From NCBI GenBank assembly GCA_964546955.1, contig CAZJLP010000050.1, positions 1-37,594 on the forward strand: a stretch of DNA of 37,594 bases, given 5' to 3'. Made by a program: the position numbers and the translations under genes. This document shows, one piece after another, positions 8,416 through 17,267 of the stretch (its first letter is position 1; each line of letters begins with the position of its first letter). The stretch comes from CAZJLP01 sp964546955 (lineage in GTDB: Bacteria; Verrucomicrobiota; Verrucomicrobiia; Opitutales; Opitutaceae). Under the pieces are notes generated by a model. The model saw only the letters and a list, made by a program, of their open reading frames with translations. It had not been told where the DNA came from and made no database searches.

Positions 8416-9807
8416 TCAGGCCGGCTGAGCTTGCGCGACGTTTTGATGATAGTCCGACACCCGGGCTTCCGTCCGCTTGCGTCGACGGTAGAGCGTCGAG
8501 CGGTCTATCCCGAGAACCCGCGCAGCATGCTCGAGGCTCCCCGCCCGCTCGACCACCTGTCGGATATGTTCTTCGACCAGCGTGCTCAGGCTGACGAAAT
8601 CCCCCACTTGCGGCGTGGGACCGTCGGTGCGGGCGATCAAGTCCGCGAAATCGTTCACGTCCAGCAGGTCGCCTTCGCACAGGATTGCCGCGCGTTCGAC
8701 GGAATTTCGAAGCTCGCGGAGATTGCCCGGCCAGCTATAGCTCTCCAACGCCTCGCGAGCGGGCAAGGTGAAGCCTCGGAACGGTCGCTTGAGGGATTTT
8801 GCGACTCCACGCAGAAAATTCTCGGCGCAGACCGCGACGTCTTCCGGCCGCTGCCGCAGCGGGAGTACTTCGATGGTGATCACATTGAGTCGATAGAAGA
8901 GGTCTTCGCGGAAACGGCCGGCCTTCACCTCCGCCTTCAGGTCGCGATTCGTGGCGGCGATCACCCGGATATTGGCGCGACGCGGCTTGTGTTCGCCCAG
9001 GCGCTCGTACTCGCGGTCGTGAAGGAGGCGCAAAAGCTTTGGCTGAATTTCCAATGGCAGCTCGCCGATTTCGTCGAGGAATAGCGTTCCGCCCTCCGCC
9101 GCCGCGACCTTGCCCATAGCATCGCTCACGGCACCAGTAAACGATCCTTTCACATGTCCGAACAGTTCGCTTTCGAGCAGCTGCGGCTGCAGGCACGGGC
9201 AATTGACCGTGATGAACGGCATGTTCGCGCGGGAACTCTTGCGATGCATCTCCGCCGCCAGCGCGGTCTTGCCTGTGCCGTTTTCGCCGAGAACAAGCAC
9301 GGTCGCATCGGTCGGGGCCACGCGCCAGGCGACATCAAGCATGCGCTGCATGACCGGATTCTGGGAGGAATAGTCGGGCTGCAATGTATCGAGTCCGCCG
9401 GGCCCTTCCTGAGCGGACTTCTGCGCAGGAGCCTGCGCCTGGGCCGCGCTTTCGGGCACACGCGCGGCGTAGCGCTGCAGTTTCTGGCGAAGCCCGTCGA
9501 TCTCGAGGGGCTTGAGGAGCGCTTCAGCTGCGCCGTCTTTGCGGGCGTCCACCGCGCCGTGCGCGGTCGCCGTGGTCGCGATCACGGGCAGGCTGGGCGC
9601 GACCTGCCTGAGCAAGGCGAGGATCTTGGGCGCGCTGTGCGAACGCATTTCCCAGTCGAGCACCGCCGCGTGGAAATCGGACGGAGAAAAGAGCCGGCCA
9701 ATGTCGTCGGGGGACGTCACGCTGGTCAACTCGGTCTGGTCGTCGGCCAAGCCAAAGGCCATGAGCCGCCGGTTCTTTTGTTCGTCGCCAATTATGAGGA
9801 ATTTCAT
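8416..9807 (-). CDS. sigma-54-dependent response regulator (receiver - AAA+ - Fis HTH)
   Basis: A 463-residue NtrC-type activator. The receiver domain (1-115) keeps the acidic pair Asp8-Glu9, phosphoacceptor Asp51 and Lys99. The AAA+ domain (about 148-370) has Walker A GENGTGKT (174-181), sigma-54 contact loop GSFTGA (221-226, Ser in place of the more usual Ala), Walker B TLFLDEIGEL (241-250) and arginine-finger segment GRFREDLFYRLN (297-308). A Fis-type helix-turn-helix lies at about 422-446. It should activate RNA polymerase with sigma-54 at target promoters. The ATG at 9807 is chosen because receiver homology starts there. It is 16 bases behind the SDR stop, so the two genes are probably co-transcribed. 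No adjacent kinase was found. Confidence 0.93.
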   Translation of the reverse strand: MKFLIIGDEQKNRRLMAFGLADDQTELTSVTSPDDIGRLFSPSDFHAAVLDWEMRSHSAPKILALLRQVAPSLPVIATTATAHGAVDARKDGAAEALLKPLEIDGLRQKLQRYAARVPESAAQAQAPAQKSAQEGPGGLDTLQPDYSSQNPVMQRMLDVAWRVAPTDATVLVLGENGTGKTALAAEMHRKSSRANMPFITVNCPCLQPQLLESELFGHVKGSFTGAVSDAMGKVAAAEGGTLFLDEIGELPLEIQPKLLRLLHDREYERLGEHKPRRANIRVIAATNRDLKAEVKAGRFREDLFYRLNVITIEVLPLRQRPEDVAVCAENFLRGVAKSLKRPFRGFTLPAREALESYSWPGNLRELRNSVERAAILCEGDLLDVNDFADLIARTDGPTPQVGDFVSLSTLVEEHIRQVVERAGSLEHAARVLGIDRSTLYRRRKRTEARVSDYHQNVAQAQPA

Positions 9808-9823
9808 GGCTGGATCTTTCTTT

Positions 9824-10690
9824 CTAGGTGTTGATGGTTTCGCCACCGTTGGGATGCAGGAAGTGTCCGCTAACGTAGGATGAATCGTCGGAGGCTAAAA
9901 ATACGTAGCAGGGGGCGACCTCTTCCGGCTGTCCCGCCCGCTTCATTGGGGTGTCGGAGCCGAATGTTTCCACTTTCGCGCCCGAAAACGTCGCCGGGAT
10001 CAAGGGAGTCCAAATCGGACCCGGCGCTACCCCGTTCACGCGGATATTTCGGTCGGCGAGAGCGAGGGAGAGGGAGCGCGTGAACGTGACGATCGCGCCT
10101 TTGGTGGCCGAATAATCCAGCAGTTCAGGACTGCCGCGGTAGGCCGTGACCGAACTGGTGTTGATGATGGCTGCGCCCTTCTTCAGATGAGGAAGCGCGG
10201 CTCTCGTGAGGTAGAACATCGAGTAGATGTTCGTGCGAAACGTGCGGTCCAACTGCTGATCGGAAATCTTTTCGATCGACTTCTGCGGATGCTGTTCGGC
10301 CGCGTTGTTCACGAGCACATCGAGCCGGCCGAATTTTCTAACCGTCGTATCCACAAGCCTGCGACAGAATGCGGAACGGCCGATATTTCCGGCTACCGTG
10401 AGACAGCGCCGCCCCTGCTCCTCCACGAGTGTACGCGTTTCGTTCGCATCGTCGTGCTCGTTCAAATACGCCACCACCACGTCCGCGCCCTCCTTGGCGA
10501 AAGCAATCGCGACGGCGCGTCCGATGCCGCTGTCGCCGCCCGTGATCAACGCGACTTTTTTCGCGAGTTTTCCGGAACCGATCTGCGAGCTCTTTTCGCT
10601 CACGGGTTTGGGAATCATCGCCGATTCGCGTCCGGGCTGCCGCGCCTGTGTTTGGCGAGGCCGCTGCTTCGACTTCGAATTAGTCTTCAT
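9824..10690 (-). CDS. SDR oxidoreductase, general stress protein 39 type
   Basis: A 288-residue dehydrogenase with a basic Gln/Arg/Lys-rich N-terminal extension (about 40 residues) ahead of the Rossmann domain. Motifs: TGGDSGIG at 50-57, NNAA at 128-131, serine in NTSS (177-180) and catalytic YSATK at 193-197. The N-terminal extension and the exact GGDSGIGRAVAIAFAKEGADV segment are characteristic of the Bacillus YdaD/YhdF/YhxC group, whose founder is a sigma-B-controlled general stress protein. The substrate is unproven. The start codon at 10690 gives MKTNSKSK. The gene precedes the sigma-54 activator by 16 bases, suggesting an operon in which the dehydrogenase and a regulator are made together. 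Confidence 0.9.
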   Translation of the reverse strand: MKTNSKSKQRPRQTQARQPGRESAMIPKPVSEKSSQIGSGKLAKKVALITGGDSGIGRAVAIAFAKEGADVVVAYLNEHDDANETRTLVEEQGRRCLTVAGNIGRSAFCRRLVDTTVRKFGRLDVLVNNAAEQHPQKSIEKISDQQLDRTFRTNIYSMFYLTRAALPHLKKGAAIINTSSVTAYRGSPELLDYSATKGAIVTFTRSLSLALADRNIRVNGVAPGPIWTPLIPATFSGAKVETFGSDTPMKRAGQPEEVAPCYVFLASDDSSYVSGHFLHPNGGETINT

Positions 10691-10915
10691 CTAATCGCCG
10701 TAGTATGTTCGAGAAGGAAAAGTATCGAAATCGGGTGGTGTTCGATTCCATGCGCGGGAATACACCCGAGCCAGAACCGGAAATGCCCCGATGCTCGCAT
10801 CCTTCGCGAAGCCCCCGTAAGGCAATGGCTTGTGTTTGCGTCAGGATTCATGGAAACGTCTCGTTCGCGCCCCGAAACGAACGGAGCCGCATCGCCGGCC
10901 GCGAACGGGAGTCTC

Positions 10916-13153
10916 TCACGCGGAAGGCAGCGCCGACGGGGGTGGAGGCACGGGCGAAGTGCCGAGTTTGCGTACGCCGGCCGGTGGTTCGTAGGTATGC
11001 CGGGCGCTCTCGTCCGAACCCTCTATTTGCTGGAAGACGACCAACGAACGGTCGTGCAGGTTGAAGGTCACCCCGCCGCGCAGTTCCGGGCCCGCGGCCA
11101 CGAAACCATCCTCGTCGAACGTGTCGATGACGAGGCGCCAGTTCACCCCTTCGTCGCCCGGCAAACGCACTTCGACCGCCTCGTAGTGAGCGTTGAAAAA
11201 CAGAAGGAAGGTTTCGTCGCGGATCGGACTGCCAAAATAGTCGGTCACGCCGAGCGAGTCGCCGCCCAGCAACAGGCCCACCACCTTGACGAAGTCGGCG
11301 CGCCAGGACTCGTCATCCATTTCCGCGCCGCTGGCCGTGATCCACGTGATATCCTTCACCCCTTTGCCCCGGATGTCGCGTCCCTGGAAGAAGCGCGGTT
11401 GTCGAAAGATCGGGTGTTCGAGCCGGAAGTGAATGATTTTGCGGGTAAACTCGAAAAGGCGATTGGCGTGTTCGTCGCGCGCCCATGAAAGCCAGCTGAT
11501 TTCGTTGTCCTGGCAATAGGCGTTGTTATTGCCTTTCTGGCTCCCGCCGTATTCGTCTCCCCCGCGCAGCATCGGAACGCCTTGGGATAAAAAGAGCGTG
11601 CCGAGAAAGCTGCGGATCAGTCGACGGCGGACCTTCAGGACTTCGGCAGGGGCATCCAAACCTTCATGCCCCCAGTTCCACGAGTTATTGTGATTATCTC
11701 CGTCGCGGTTGTCCTCCCCGTTCGCGTGATTGTGTTTCTCGTTGAAAGAAACGAGATCGCAGAGCGTGAAGCCGTCGTGGGCGGTGATGAAATTGATGCT
11801 AGCCGTGGGAGTCTTGCCGCTGCTCTGGTAAAGATCCGAACTGCCACACAGTCGGAAGGCAAGATCGCTCAACACGCCGCTGTCGCCTTTCCAGTATCGC
11901 CGCAGCGTGTCGCGATAGCGTCCGTTCCACTCGGCCCACAAAACGGGAAAGTTGCCGACTTGGTAGCCGCCCTCGCCCACATCCCACGGTTCGGCGATCA
12001 GTTTCACCTTCGAGATCACCGGGTCCTGGTGAATCACGTCGAAGAACGACGACAATTTGCTCACCTCGTGCAGTTCGCGGGCGAGCGTGGACGCCAGATC
12101 GAAACGGAAGCCGTCCACGTGCATCTCCGTGATCCAATAGCGCAGGCTGTCCATCAACAGTTGCAGAACGCGGGGGTGCGGGACATTCAGCGTGTTTCCC
12201 GTGCCGGTATAATCGTTGTAATATCGGGGATTGTCGTGGACCAGACGGTAGTACGCGGAATTGTCGATCCCCCGGAAGCAGAGCGTCGGACCGAGATGAT
12301 TCCCTTCCGCTGTGTGATTGTAGACGACGTCCAAAATCACCTCGAGGCCCGCCGAATGCAGGCTTTTGACCATGCTCTTGAATTCGTCCACCTGGTCTCC
12401 CCGATCGCCCGTGCTGCTGTAGGTGCTTTCGGGCGCGAAAAAACCGATGGTGTTGTAGCCCCAGTAATCCCGAAGGTTTTTCTCCACAAGATGTCCGCCG
12501 TCGATGTGCTGATGCACGGGCAGGAGTTCGATCGCGGTGACGCCCAGCTTGTGGAAATACTCGATCGCCTGCGGGCAGCCGATGCCGGCGTAAGTGCCCC
12601 GCAGTTCCTCGGGAACCTCGTTCCAGAGCTTGGAAAACCCCTTCACGTGGACTTCGTAAATCACCGATTCCGTAAAGGGCCGGCTGGGCCGGGGATCCTC
12701 GCCCCAGGTGAAAGCGGGATCGACCACAACCGATTTCGGGACCGAACCCGCGCTATCGCGCTCGTCTGGAGCCAGGTCCACCGACGGATCGCCGATTTTG
12801 TAGCCAAAGAGTTCCGGGCCCCATTTCACGCCGCCCGCAATCGCCTTCGCGTACGGATCCAGCAGCAGCTTGGCCGGATTGAAGCGAAATCCTTTCTCGG
12901 GCTCCCACGGCCCCTCGACTCTGTACCCGTAGCATTGGCCGGGGCGCACCTCGGGCAGAAAAGCATGCCAGACGTGGTCGTCATATTCGTGCAAGCGAAC
13001 GCGGGCCGACTCCACAGCATCCTCCGGCTTGTCGAAAAGACAAAGCTCCACTCCGGTCGCGTGCTCCGAGAAGAGCGCGAAGTTGACTCCGTTGCCACAC
13101 CAAGTGGCGCCCAATGGGTAGGCGTGACCCTTCCAAATTCTGTGAGGTTTCAT
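10916..13153 (-). CDS. glgX: glycogen debranching enzyme GlgX (isoamylase-type, GH13)
   Basis: A 745-residue enzyme expected to hydrolyse alpha-1,6 branches of glycogen or limit dextrin. The N-terminal CBM48 starts at about residue 10 (PLGATWCGNGVNFALFSEHA). The GH13_11 catalytic barrel has the conserved regions VDGFRFDLAS (nucleophile Asp), LIAEPWDVG (acid/base Glu) and ITAHDGFTL (third carboxylate and His). A C-terminal beta domain ends in a region where a DRSLVVF strand is visible. Length is in the family range. The upstream GTG at 13213 would add 20 unsupported residues, so ATG 13153 is preferred. No glgA, glgB, glgP or treY/treZ genes are near, so it stands as a single gene 225 bases upstream of the stress SDR on the same strand. 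Confidence 0.95.
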   Translation of the reverse strand: MKPHRIWKGHAYPLGATWCGNGVNFALFSEHATGVELCLFDKPEDAVESARVRLHEYDDHVWHAFLPEVRPGQCYGYRVEGPWEPEKGFRFNPAKLLLDPYAKAIAGGVKWGPELFGYKIGDPSVDLAPDERDSAGSVPKSVVVDPAFTWGEDPRPSRPFTESVIYEVHVKGFSKLWNEVPEELRGTYAGIGCPQAIEYFHKLGVTAIELLPVHQHIDGGHLVEKNLRDYWGYNTIGFFAPESTYSSTGDRGDQVDEFKSMVKSLHSAGLEVILDVVYNHTAEGNHLGPTLCFRGIDNSAYYRLVHDNPRYYNDYTGTGNTLNVPHPRVLQLLMDSLRYWITEMHVDGFRFDLASTLARELHEVSKLSSFFDVIHQDPVISKVKLIAEPWDVGEGGYQVGNFPVLWAEWNGRYRDTLRRYWKGDSGVLSDLAFRLCGSSDLYQSSGKTPTASINFITAHDGFTLCDLVSFNEKHNHANGEDNRDGDNHNNSWNWGHEGLDAPAEVLKVRRRLIRSFLGTLFLSQGVPMLRGGDEYGGSQKGNNNAYCQDNEISWLSWARDEHANRLFEFTRKIIHFRLEHPIFRQPRFFQGRDIRGKGVKDITWITASGAEMDDESWRADFVKVVGLLLGGDSLGVTDYFGSPIRDETFLLFFNAHYEAVEVRLPGDEGVNWRLVIDTFDEDGFVAAGPELRGGVTFNLHDRSLVVFQQIEGSDESARHTYEPPAGVRKLGTSPVPPPPSALPSA

Positions 13154-13996
13154 TTTCGGTCCAGTACCCGCCTCAACACGGCTTGCCGGGATGGGCAAAA
13201 AAAGATCCAACACAGGCCCGGTCTTGCGGACGTGCTGGCGACCACCCCTAACGATTGCGTTGATTGCAGATCGGCAGCATGATGGGGTAAGCGAGCACGC
13301 GGAAAAATCGGGCTCGTTTCTGGTCGCCCGAGGGAAATAGTCCGAAGCGGACTACAGTAGTTTTACCGGCTAAGAGCCGATCGACAGAATAGCTGCAAAG
13401 GGTGAATGCGACGCTCGGGACCACGTTCGTGCCGGCCGACGCTGGCGGGTTACGCGATGCTGGAGACAACGAGCAACCCAAAGTTGAAATTCGGCTTGAT
13501 CGCGGCACTCCGAATAGGAAGCGCCTTCCTTTCCTTCGTGCTCAAGAATGAGCCGCGTATACGTTTCGATTTCGGCTGGTGTCGGGCGCAGCGCCGGCAG
13601 GAGCCAAGACAAGGCGGGGGGATGCGATGGCATGGCGGGAGGAGTTTGGGTTAAAAAAGGGCGGCGACGACCGGGTTGCTTGCTAGGATCGCGGAACGAG
13701 GCAATCAGGGGTAAGTCGAGCACCTGGCCTCGGTCGTCAGCGCTACCCTAGTGAAGCACAAAAACGGTCGACCGCCCATCGGGGGCAGACCGGATAGGGC
13801 CACCTGGAACTTTCGGTAAGCTCAATTCCGGCGGCCTTCTGGAGTGGTTTAGCACGGATGCCCGATAGGGCAAGGGCCTCTATTTCTCACAGTTGTCAGC
13901 ACGCTCATTTTCGCCGGCGGCCGCGCGTGTGTACGCGAGTCGAGGGTTAGGAATTCTAAACCGAAAGCGAAAGACGCCCACCCTGCCCTGCGCCAT
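13154..13996. other. long intergenic region with little recognisable content
   Basis: About 840 bases between the glgX start and the terminator of the two-component operon. It should hold the glgX promoter, but no consensus boxes were convincing. A short hairpin CGGCT-AAG-AGCCG sits at 13367-13379. One possible small coding frame is listed separately (13370-13633, minus). Otherwise nothing was recognised. Base composition is slightly more AT-rich than the flanking genes. Confidence 0.6.
13370..13633 (-). CDS. possible small hypothetical protein
   Basis: An 87-residue frame from an ATG at 13633. Its middle part (PTPAEIETYTRLILEHEGKE, then CRDQAEFQLWVARCLQHRV) has the charged/hydrophobic periodicity of a real helical protein. 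The C-terminal third is Arg/Ser-rich and looks non-coding. There is no ribosome-binding site, no recognised family, and the frame lies in a long intergenic region. It could be a small gene, a decayed gene or chance. Confidence 0.25.
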   Translation of the reverse strand: MPSHPPALSWLLPALRPTPAEIETYTRLILEHEGKEGASYSECRDQAEFQLWVARCLQHRVTRQRRPARTWSRASHSPFAAILSIGS

Positions 13997-14027
13997 AAAA
14001 AAGCCTCTCGGCGTGGAGCCGAGAGGC
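13997..14027 (-). terminator. rho-independent terminator of the kinase-regulator operon
   Basis: On the minus strand a perfect 10-base stem (GCCTCTCGGC at 14003-14012 with GCCGAGAGGC at 14018-14027) with a 5-base loop is followed by six T (14002 down to 13997). It is 36 bases past the response-regulator stop. Confidence 0.92.
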
Positions 14028-14062
14028 GTGGAAAATGAAACCGTTTGTACCGAGCGCGCCGT

Positions 14063-14773
14063 TTAAACGATATTCTCACTCTTGACCCACTGAATGGCGT
14101 GCCGCACCAGATCGGAACCTTTTTCGAGGTGCAGCTTCAGCTTCAAGTGTTCGCGATAGGAATCGATCGTCTTGACGCTGAGATTCAGCTTCTGCGCCAC
14201 TTGCCGCGTACTGTAGCCATTGCCGATGAGCTGAAAAACTTCCATTTCGCGATCGCTTAAACTGTCGATCGAGAAAACCATTTCGTCCTTCTTGTTGTTG
14301 ACGAGCCGGTGGAGCATTTTCTCCTTCATCTTATCGCTCAAATAGAGCTCGCCATTGAGGACGGAGCGGATCGCAGTGAGGATTTTGTCGCTCGCCTCCT
14401 GCTTCATGATGTAGCCTTTTGCTCCGGCGCGTAGGGCTCGCTCCGCATAAAGGCTCTCCTCGTGCATCGACATCACCAATACAGGCATCTCGACTGCCAT
14501 GGCTTTGAGATTTTTCAACAATTCGATACCGCTCGTCGTCTTGAGCGAGATATCCACGACGGCGAGATCGGGCTTGAGTTTCTGAATCAGATCGAACGCT
14601 TTCGGCGCACTGTCGGCTTCTCCGCAGACAGTAAGGGTGCGTTCCTGATTGATGAGAACGGCGATACCAGCGCGGGTGATGGGATGGTCGTCCACGAGGA
14701 AGACCCGGTAGGCGCCGGTTTTATCTGCGGGCGCGGCAGGCTTTGTGGGTTGTTCAGGGAGTTGCGGTTTCAT
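14063..14773 (-). CDS. NarL/LuxR-type response regulator
   Basis: A 236-residue regulator. A 20-residue Pro/Ala/Lys-rich N-terminus precedes the receiver domain (about 22-140) with acidic pair Asp28-Asp29, phosphoacceptor Asp74, switch Ser/Thr near 102 and Lys124. The C-terminal GerE-type helix-turn-helix (about 170-232) carries LSDREMEVFQLIGNGYSTRQ and the recognition region LNLSVKTIDSYREHLKLKL. The start ATG at 14773 lies inside the 3' end of the kinase gene (overlap of 20 bases), which points to translational coupling. It should bind DNA as a dimer when phosphorylated by the neighbouring kinase. Candidate target dyads lie upstream of the operon at 16930-16988. Confidence 0.95.
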   Translation of the reverse strand: MKPQLPEQPTKPAAPADKTGAYRVFLVDDHPITRAGIAVLINQERTLTVCGEADSAPKAFDLIQKLKPDLAVVDISLKTTSGIELLKNLKAMAVEMPVLVMSMHEESLYAERALRAGAKGYIMKQEASDKILTAIRSVLNGELYLSDKMKEKMLHRLVNNKKDEMVFSIDSLSDREMEVFQLIGNGYSTRQVAQKLNLSVKTIDSYREHLKLKLHLEKGSDLVRHAIQWVKSENIV

Positions 14774-16802
14774 AAGCAGGTGATGTTGTAGAGAAAGTGC
14801 ACTCGGCGCGAGCGCCACCTCCTGGTTCCGAGGTGATGGAAAAAGTTCCGCCAATAATGCCAGCCCGGTAGTTCATTAGGTGCAGCCCCACCCCCGGGCG
14901 GGAACGTTGCATGCTGGCGTCGAAGCCAATTCCGTCATCCTTGATCACGATGCGATGATGGGGACCGTCCGCCTCCAGCGAGATGGTGATCTCCTGGGCT
15001 TGGCCATGCCGGACGGCGTTGTTAATTGCTTCCTGAGTGATCCGATACACGTGCACGGCCGTATCGTGGTCGCAGGCCGGCGCGGCCCCGCTGGTGGTAA
15101 AGGTGCATTTGATCCCGTGGAGGAGCTGGACCTGATAGCTAAGGTCTTCCAGCGCCGACAAGAGACTGCTGGCCTCCAGTTGCACCGGACAGAGGCCGCG
15201 CGCCAGCGCGCGGGATTGCGCCACCGCATCGTTGGCAAGCCCGGAAATCATCGCGGCCTGCTCCGCCTCCTTCGGGTGAGTCGGCTTGAGGCGATCGCGC
15301 AAGGCAGCCGTCATACAGGCAATGCCGGTCAGCTGCTGCCCGAGGCCATCGTGAAGGTCGGCTCCAATCCGCTGCTGTTCAGCGTCGCTGATATGGAGAA
15401 GGGTTCGCTCCAAACGGCGGCGCTCGGTCACGTCGCGACCGTAAAAGATAGCCCCCGATCCGTTCTCCTCGTCGAAAAACACAAAAAGCTCCGCATACCA
15501 CTCCTCGTCCTCGTCGTCCTGCCACCCGGTCAGGCTGAACGTGCCCGAGCCGCCGCGCAGGGCATTTTCCACCGCTTCTTCGCTCATCGGAAAGAGCCGG
15601 GTGAAGGGTTGGTTGAGCAGCTGGCGGGAAGTGATGCCTCGCTTGGCCAGACCGTCTCCTTCCGCCTCAATCACGGTACCCTTGGTGTCCAGCCGGCCCA
15701 CGATCACCGGTAGGTTGCGCATGATCGCGCGGAGCAACTGGCTCTGCCGGCTCCTCGCCGCTTCCGCTTCCACCCGGCGAGTGACGTTGACGGAAAAGCC
15801 GAGAGCGCCCCGGCCGCGGGTTTCGTCGAAGTGATAGTAGCTCTCGAGATAATGGCGCCGGCTGCCATGGACCATCTCGCTGATGAAGTTGACGGAGCCG
15901 CCGTCCAGCGCGCTCTTGATCTCCTGTTTGTCCTGGGGATGGATATCAAGGAGGTTGGTTCCCACCAAGTCGCCTTCATTCAGGCCGATGTCGGCGAGTC
16001 CGCGCCCGCGGGATTCGAGGATCACACCGTTCTCGTCGATGCTGCTGACCACCACCGGCAAGCTCGCCAGGATGCCATTCAGAATCCGCGTCGTTCTCTG
16101 CAGCATTTCCTCGGCGCGAATACGGTCGGTAATTTCGGCCGCAGCCAGGCCGTTGAGGCGGCGCCCCTGTTCGTTGACGATGGAAAAGGAGTTTACCAAC
16201 CAGTGCGTCTTCCCGTCCGTATAAGGGCCCGAGTTCACCCGTTCCAACTTGCCGGCGCTCTGCAGAAAGCTCGCGGGGCGGAAGTTCGCCGCGAATTGTT
16301 CGTTCTGGAAAATGATTTCGGCCTCGTCGTAAATACAGACAGCGCAAGGCACGTTGCGCAGAAACAGTTCGAACTGCTGCTGGCTCTTGCGGATGGTCGA
16401 CAGCAGTTCGGCGTGGCGCATCGAATACCGGATCGCGCGTTCGAGCTGGGTGGTATTCAAACCCACCTTACACAGATAGTCGGCCGCGCCAGCGGCCAAG
16501 GCCTCCTGATCGATGTCGAAACTATCGTGACCGGTCAGCAGAATGATCGGCATCTCGCAGCCCTGGGTGACCGCCTCCCGCATCAGCTCGACCCCGGTGC
16601 GCCCCATCAATGCGTAGTCGAACAAACCGACGTCGTGCTCGCAGCGCCGGACGGCTTCCATGCCCTCGTCGTAAGAGCGCGCCCAGTCCACTTTGTATGT
16701 GCCGCGCAAGCTCTTGCCCAACAGGAAACTGATATAGTGAAAATCGTCCTCCTGATCCTCGACGATCAGGACGCGAATAGGCTCGGCGGCTTTTTGCTCC
16801 AT
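14754..16802 (-). CDS. receiver-PAS-PAS-PAS HisKA_3 hybrid histidine kinase (soluble)
   Basis: A 682-residue cytoplasmic kinase with no membrane segments. The receiver domain (1-127) has acidic residues Glu15-Asp16, phosphoacceptor Asp62 and Lys112. Three PAS-like regions follow (about 144-230, 240-345 and 355-460), the third ending in the typical YGRDVTERRRLE. The HisKA_3 dimerisation domain has phosphoacceptor His484 in DLHDGLGQQL. The ATPase domain shows EAINNAVRHG (591-600), DDGIGFD and GVGLHLM. This is the NarX/DegS kinase type, matched to the NarL-type regulator that overlaps its 3' end. An N-terminal receiver on such a kinase suggests input from another phosphorelay component. The start at 16802 is an ATG with no better candidate downstream. 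Confidence 0.94.
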   Translation of the reverse strand: MEQKAAEPIRVLIVEDQEDDFHYISFLLGKSLRGTYKVDWARSYDEGMEAVRRCEHDVGLFDYALMGRTGVELMREAVTQGCEMPIILLTGHDSFDIDQEALAAGAADYLCKVGLNTTQLERAIRYSMRHAELLSTIRKSQQQFELFLRNVPCAVCIYDEAEIIFQNEQFAANFRPASFLQSAGKLERVNSGPYTDGKTHWLVNSFSIVNEQGRRLNGLAAAEITDRIRAEEMLQRTTRILNGILASLPVVVSSIDENGVILESRGRGLADIGLNEGDLVGTNLLDIHPQDKQEIKSALDGGSVNFISEMVHGSRRHYLESYYHFDETRGRGALGFSVNVTRRVEAEAARSRQSQLLRAIMRNLPVIVGRLDTKGTVIEAEGDGLAKRGITSRQLLNQPFTRLFPMSEEAVENALRGGSGTFSLTGWQDDEDEEWYAELFVFFDEENGSGAIFYGRDVTERRRLERTLLHISDAEQQRIGADLHDGLGQQLTGIACMTAALRDRLKPTHPKEAEQAAMISGLANDAVAQSRALARGLCPVQLEASSLLSALEDLSYQVQLLHGIKCTFTTSGAAPACDHDTAVHVYRITQEAINNAVRHGQAQEITISLEADGPHHRIVIKDDGIGFDASMQRSRPGVGLHLMNYRAGIIGGTFSITSEPGGGARAECTFSTTSPAYETATP

Positions 16803-16929
16803 GGTGGTGCGACTAAAAGTGGGTACGAAAGTATCTCTATAACTTGAGCGAAGACAGGCTTCGCCAGCTCAGAACGCAAATTAAGCAGGCAAAGAGAATT
16901 GTGCGAAGCTCCCGGTTGGCGGGTCTCCG

Positions 16930-17000
16930 CTATTAGCAAAAAATAGGCGCGTGGTGTCTACAAAACTCCGTGTATTAGGGACAAATACGGGAAAATCCCG
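16930..17000. promoter_or_regulatory. two phased dyads plus an adjacent palindrome upstream of the kinase-regulator operon
   Basis: CTATT-N7-AATAG (16930-16946) and GTATT-N7-AATAC (16972-16988) share the form NTATT-N7-AATAN. Their centres are 42 bases apart, four helical turns. A third inverted repeat, CGGGA-N3-TCCCG (16988-17000), abuts the second. They lie 128-198 bases upstream of the kinase start (minus) and about 270-340 bases upstream of the BON gene (plus), within an otherwise unexplained 465-base divergent region (16803-17267). Arms are short, so chance is possible. The arrangement fits operators for the encoded NarL-type regulator. Confidence 0.4.
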
Positions 17001-17267
17001 GTAGGTCGTTACAATCTACTCCCTGATATCCCGGCGGCGATCCGCGACTTAACTCCTTGAAACAAGGCGAGCTGTAGCAATTTCCCCTGCAAAACCCACC
17101 GGGACATCATGTAGATGAGTGCCGCTGGTCGCCCGGCCGCGCCCATCCCACGCTCTACGGCGCCCCCCGGGGGAGCCCTCCGATATCACTTCCCTCACTA
17201 CGCTCGGTAGGCGCCACAAGCAGGCGTGGGTACACTGAGTGGAGAGTCGCAAAGGCTCCTACACTAT

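Noticed and set aside
10859..10882. A CGTTCG/CGAACG hairpin past glgX as a terminator
   Set aside because: The stem is short and there is no T run on the minus strand.
11666..13282. A 538-residue open frame on the plus strand
   Set aside because: It lies antisense to glgX, whose catalytic motifs are intact. The frame is a by-product of GC-rich codon use and has no recognisable domain.
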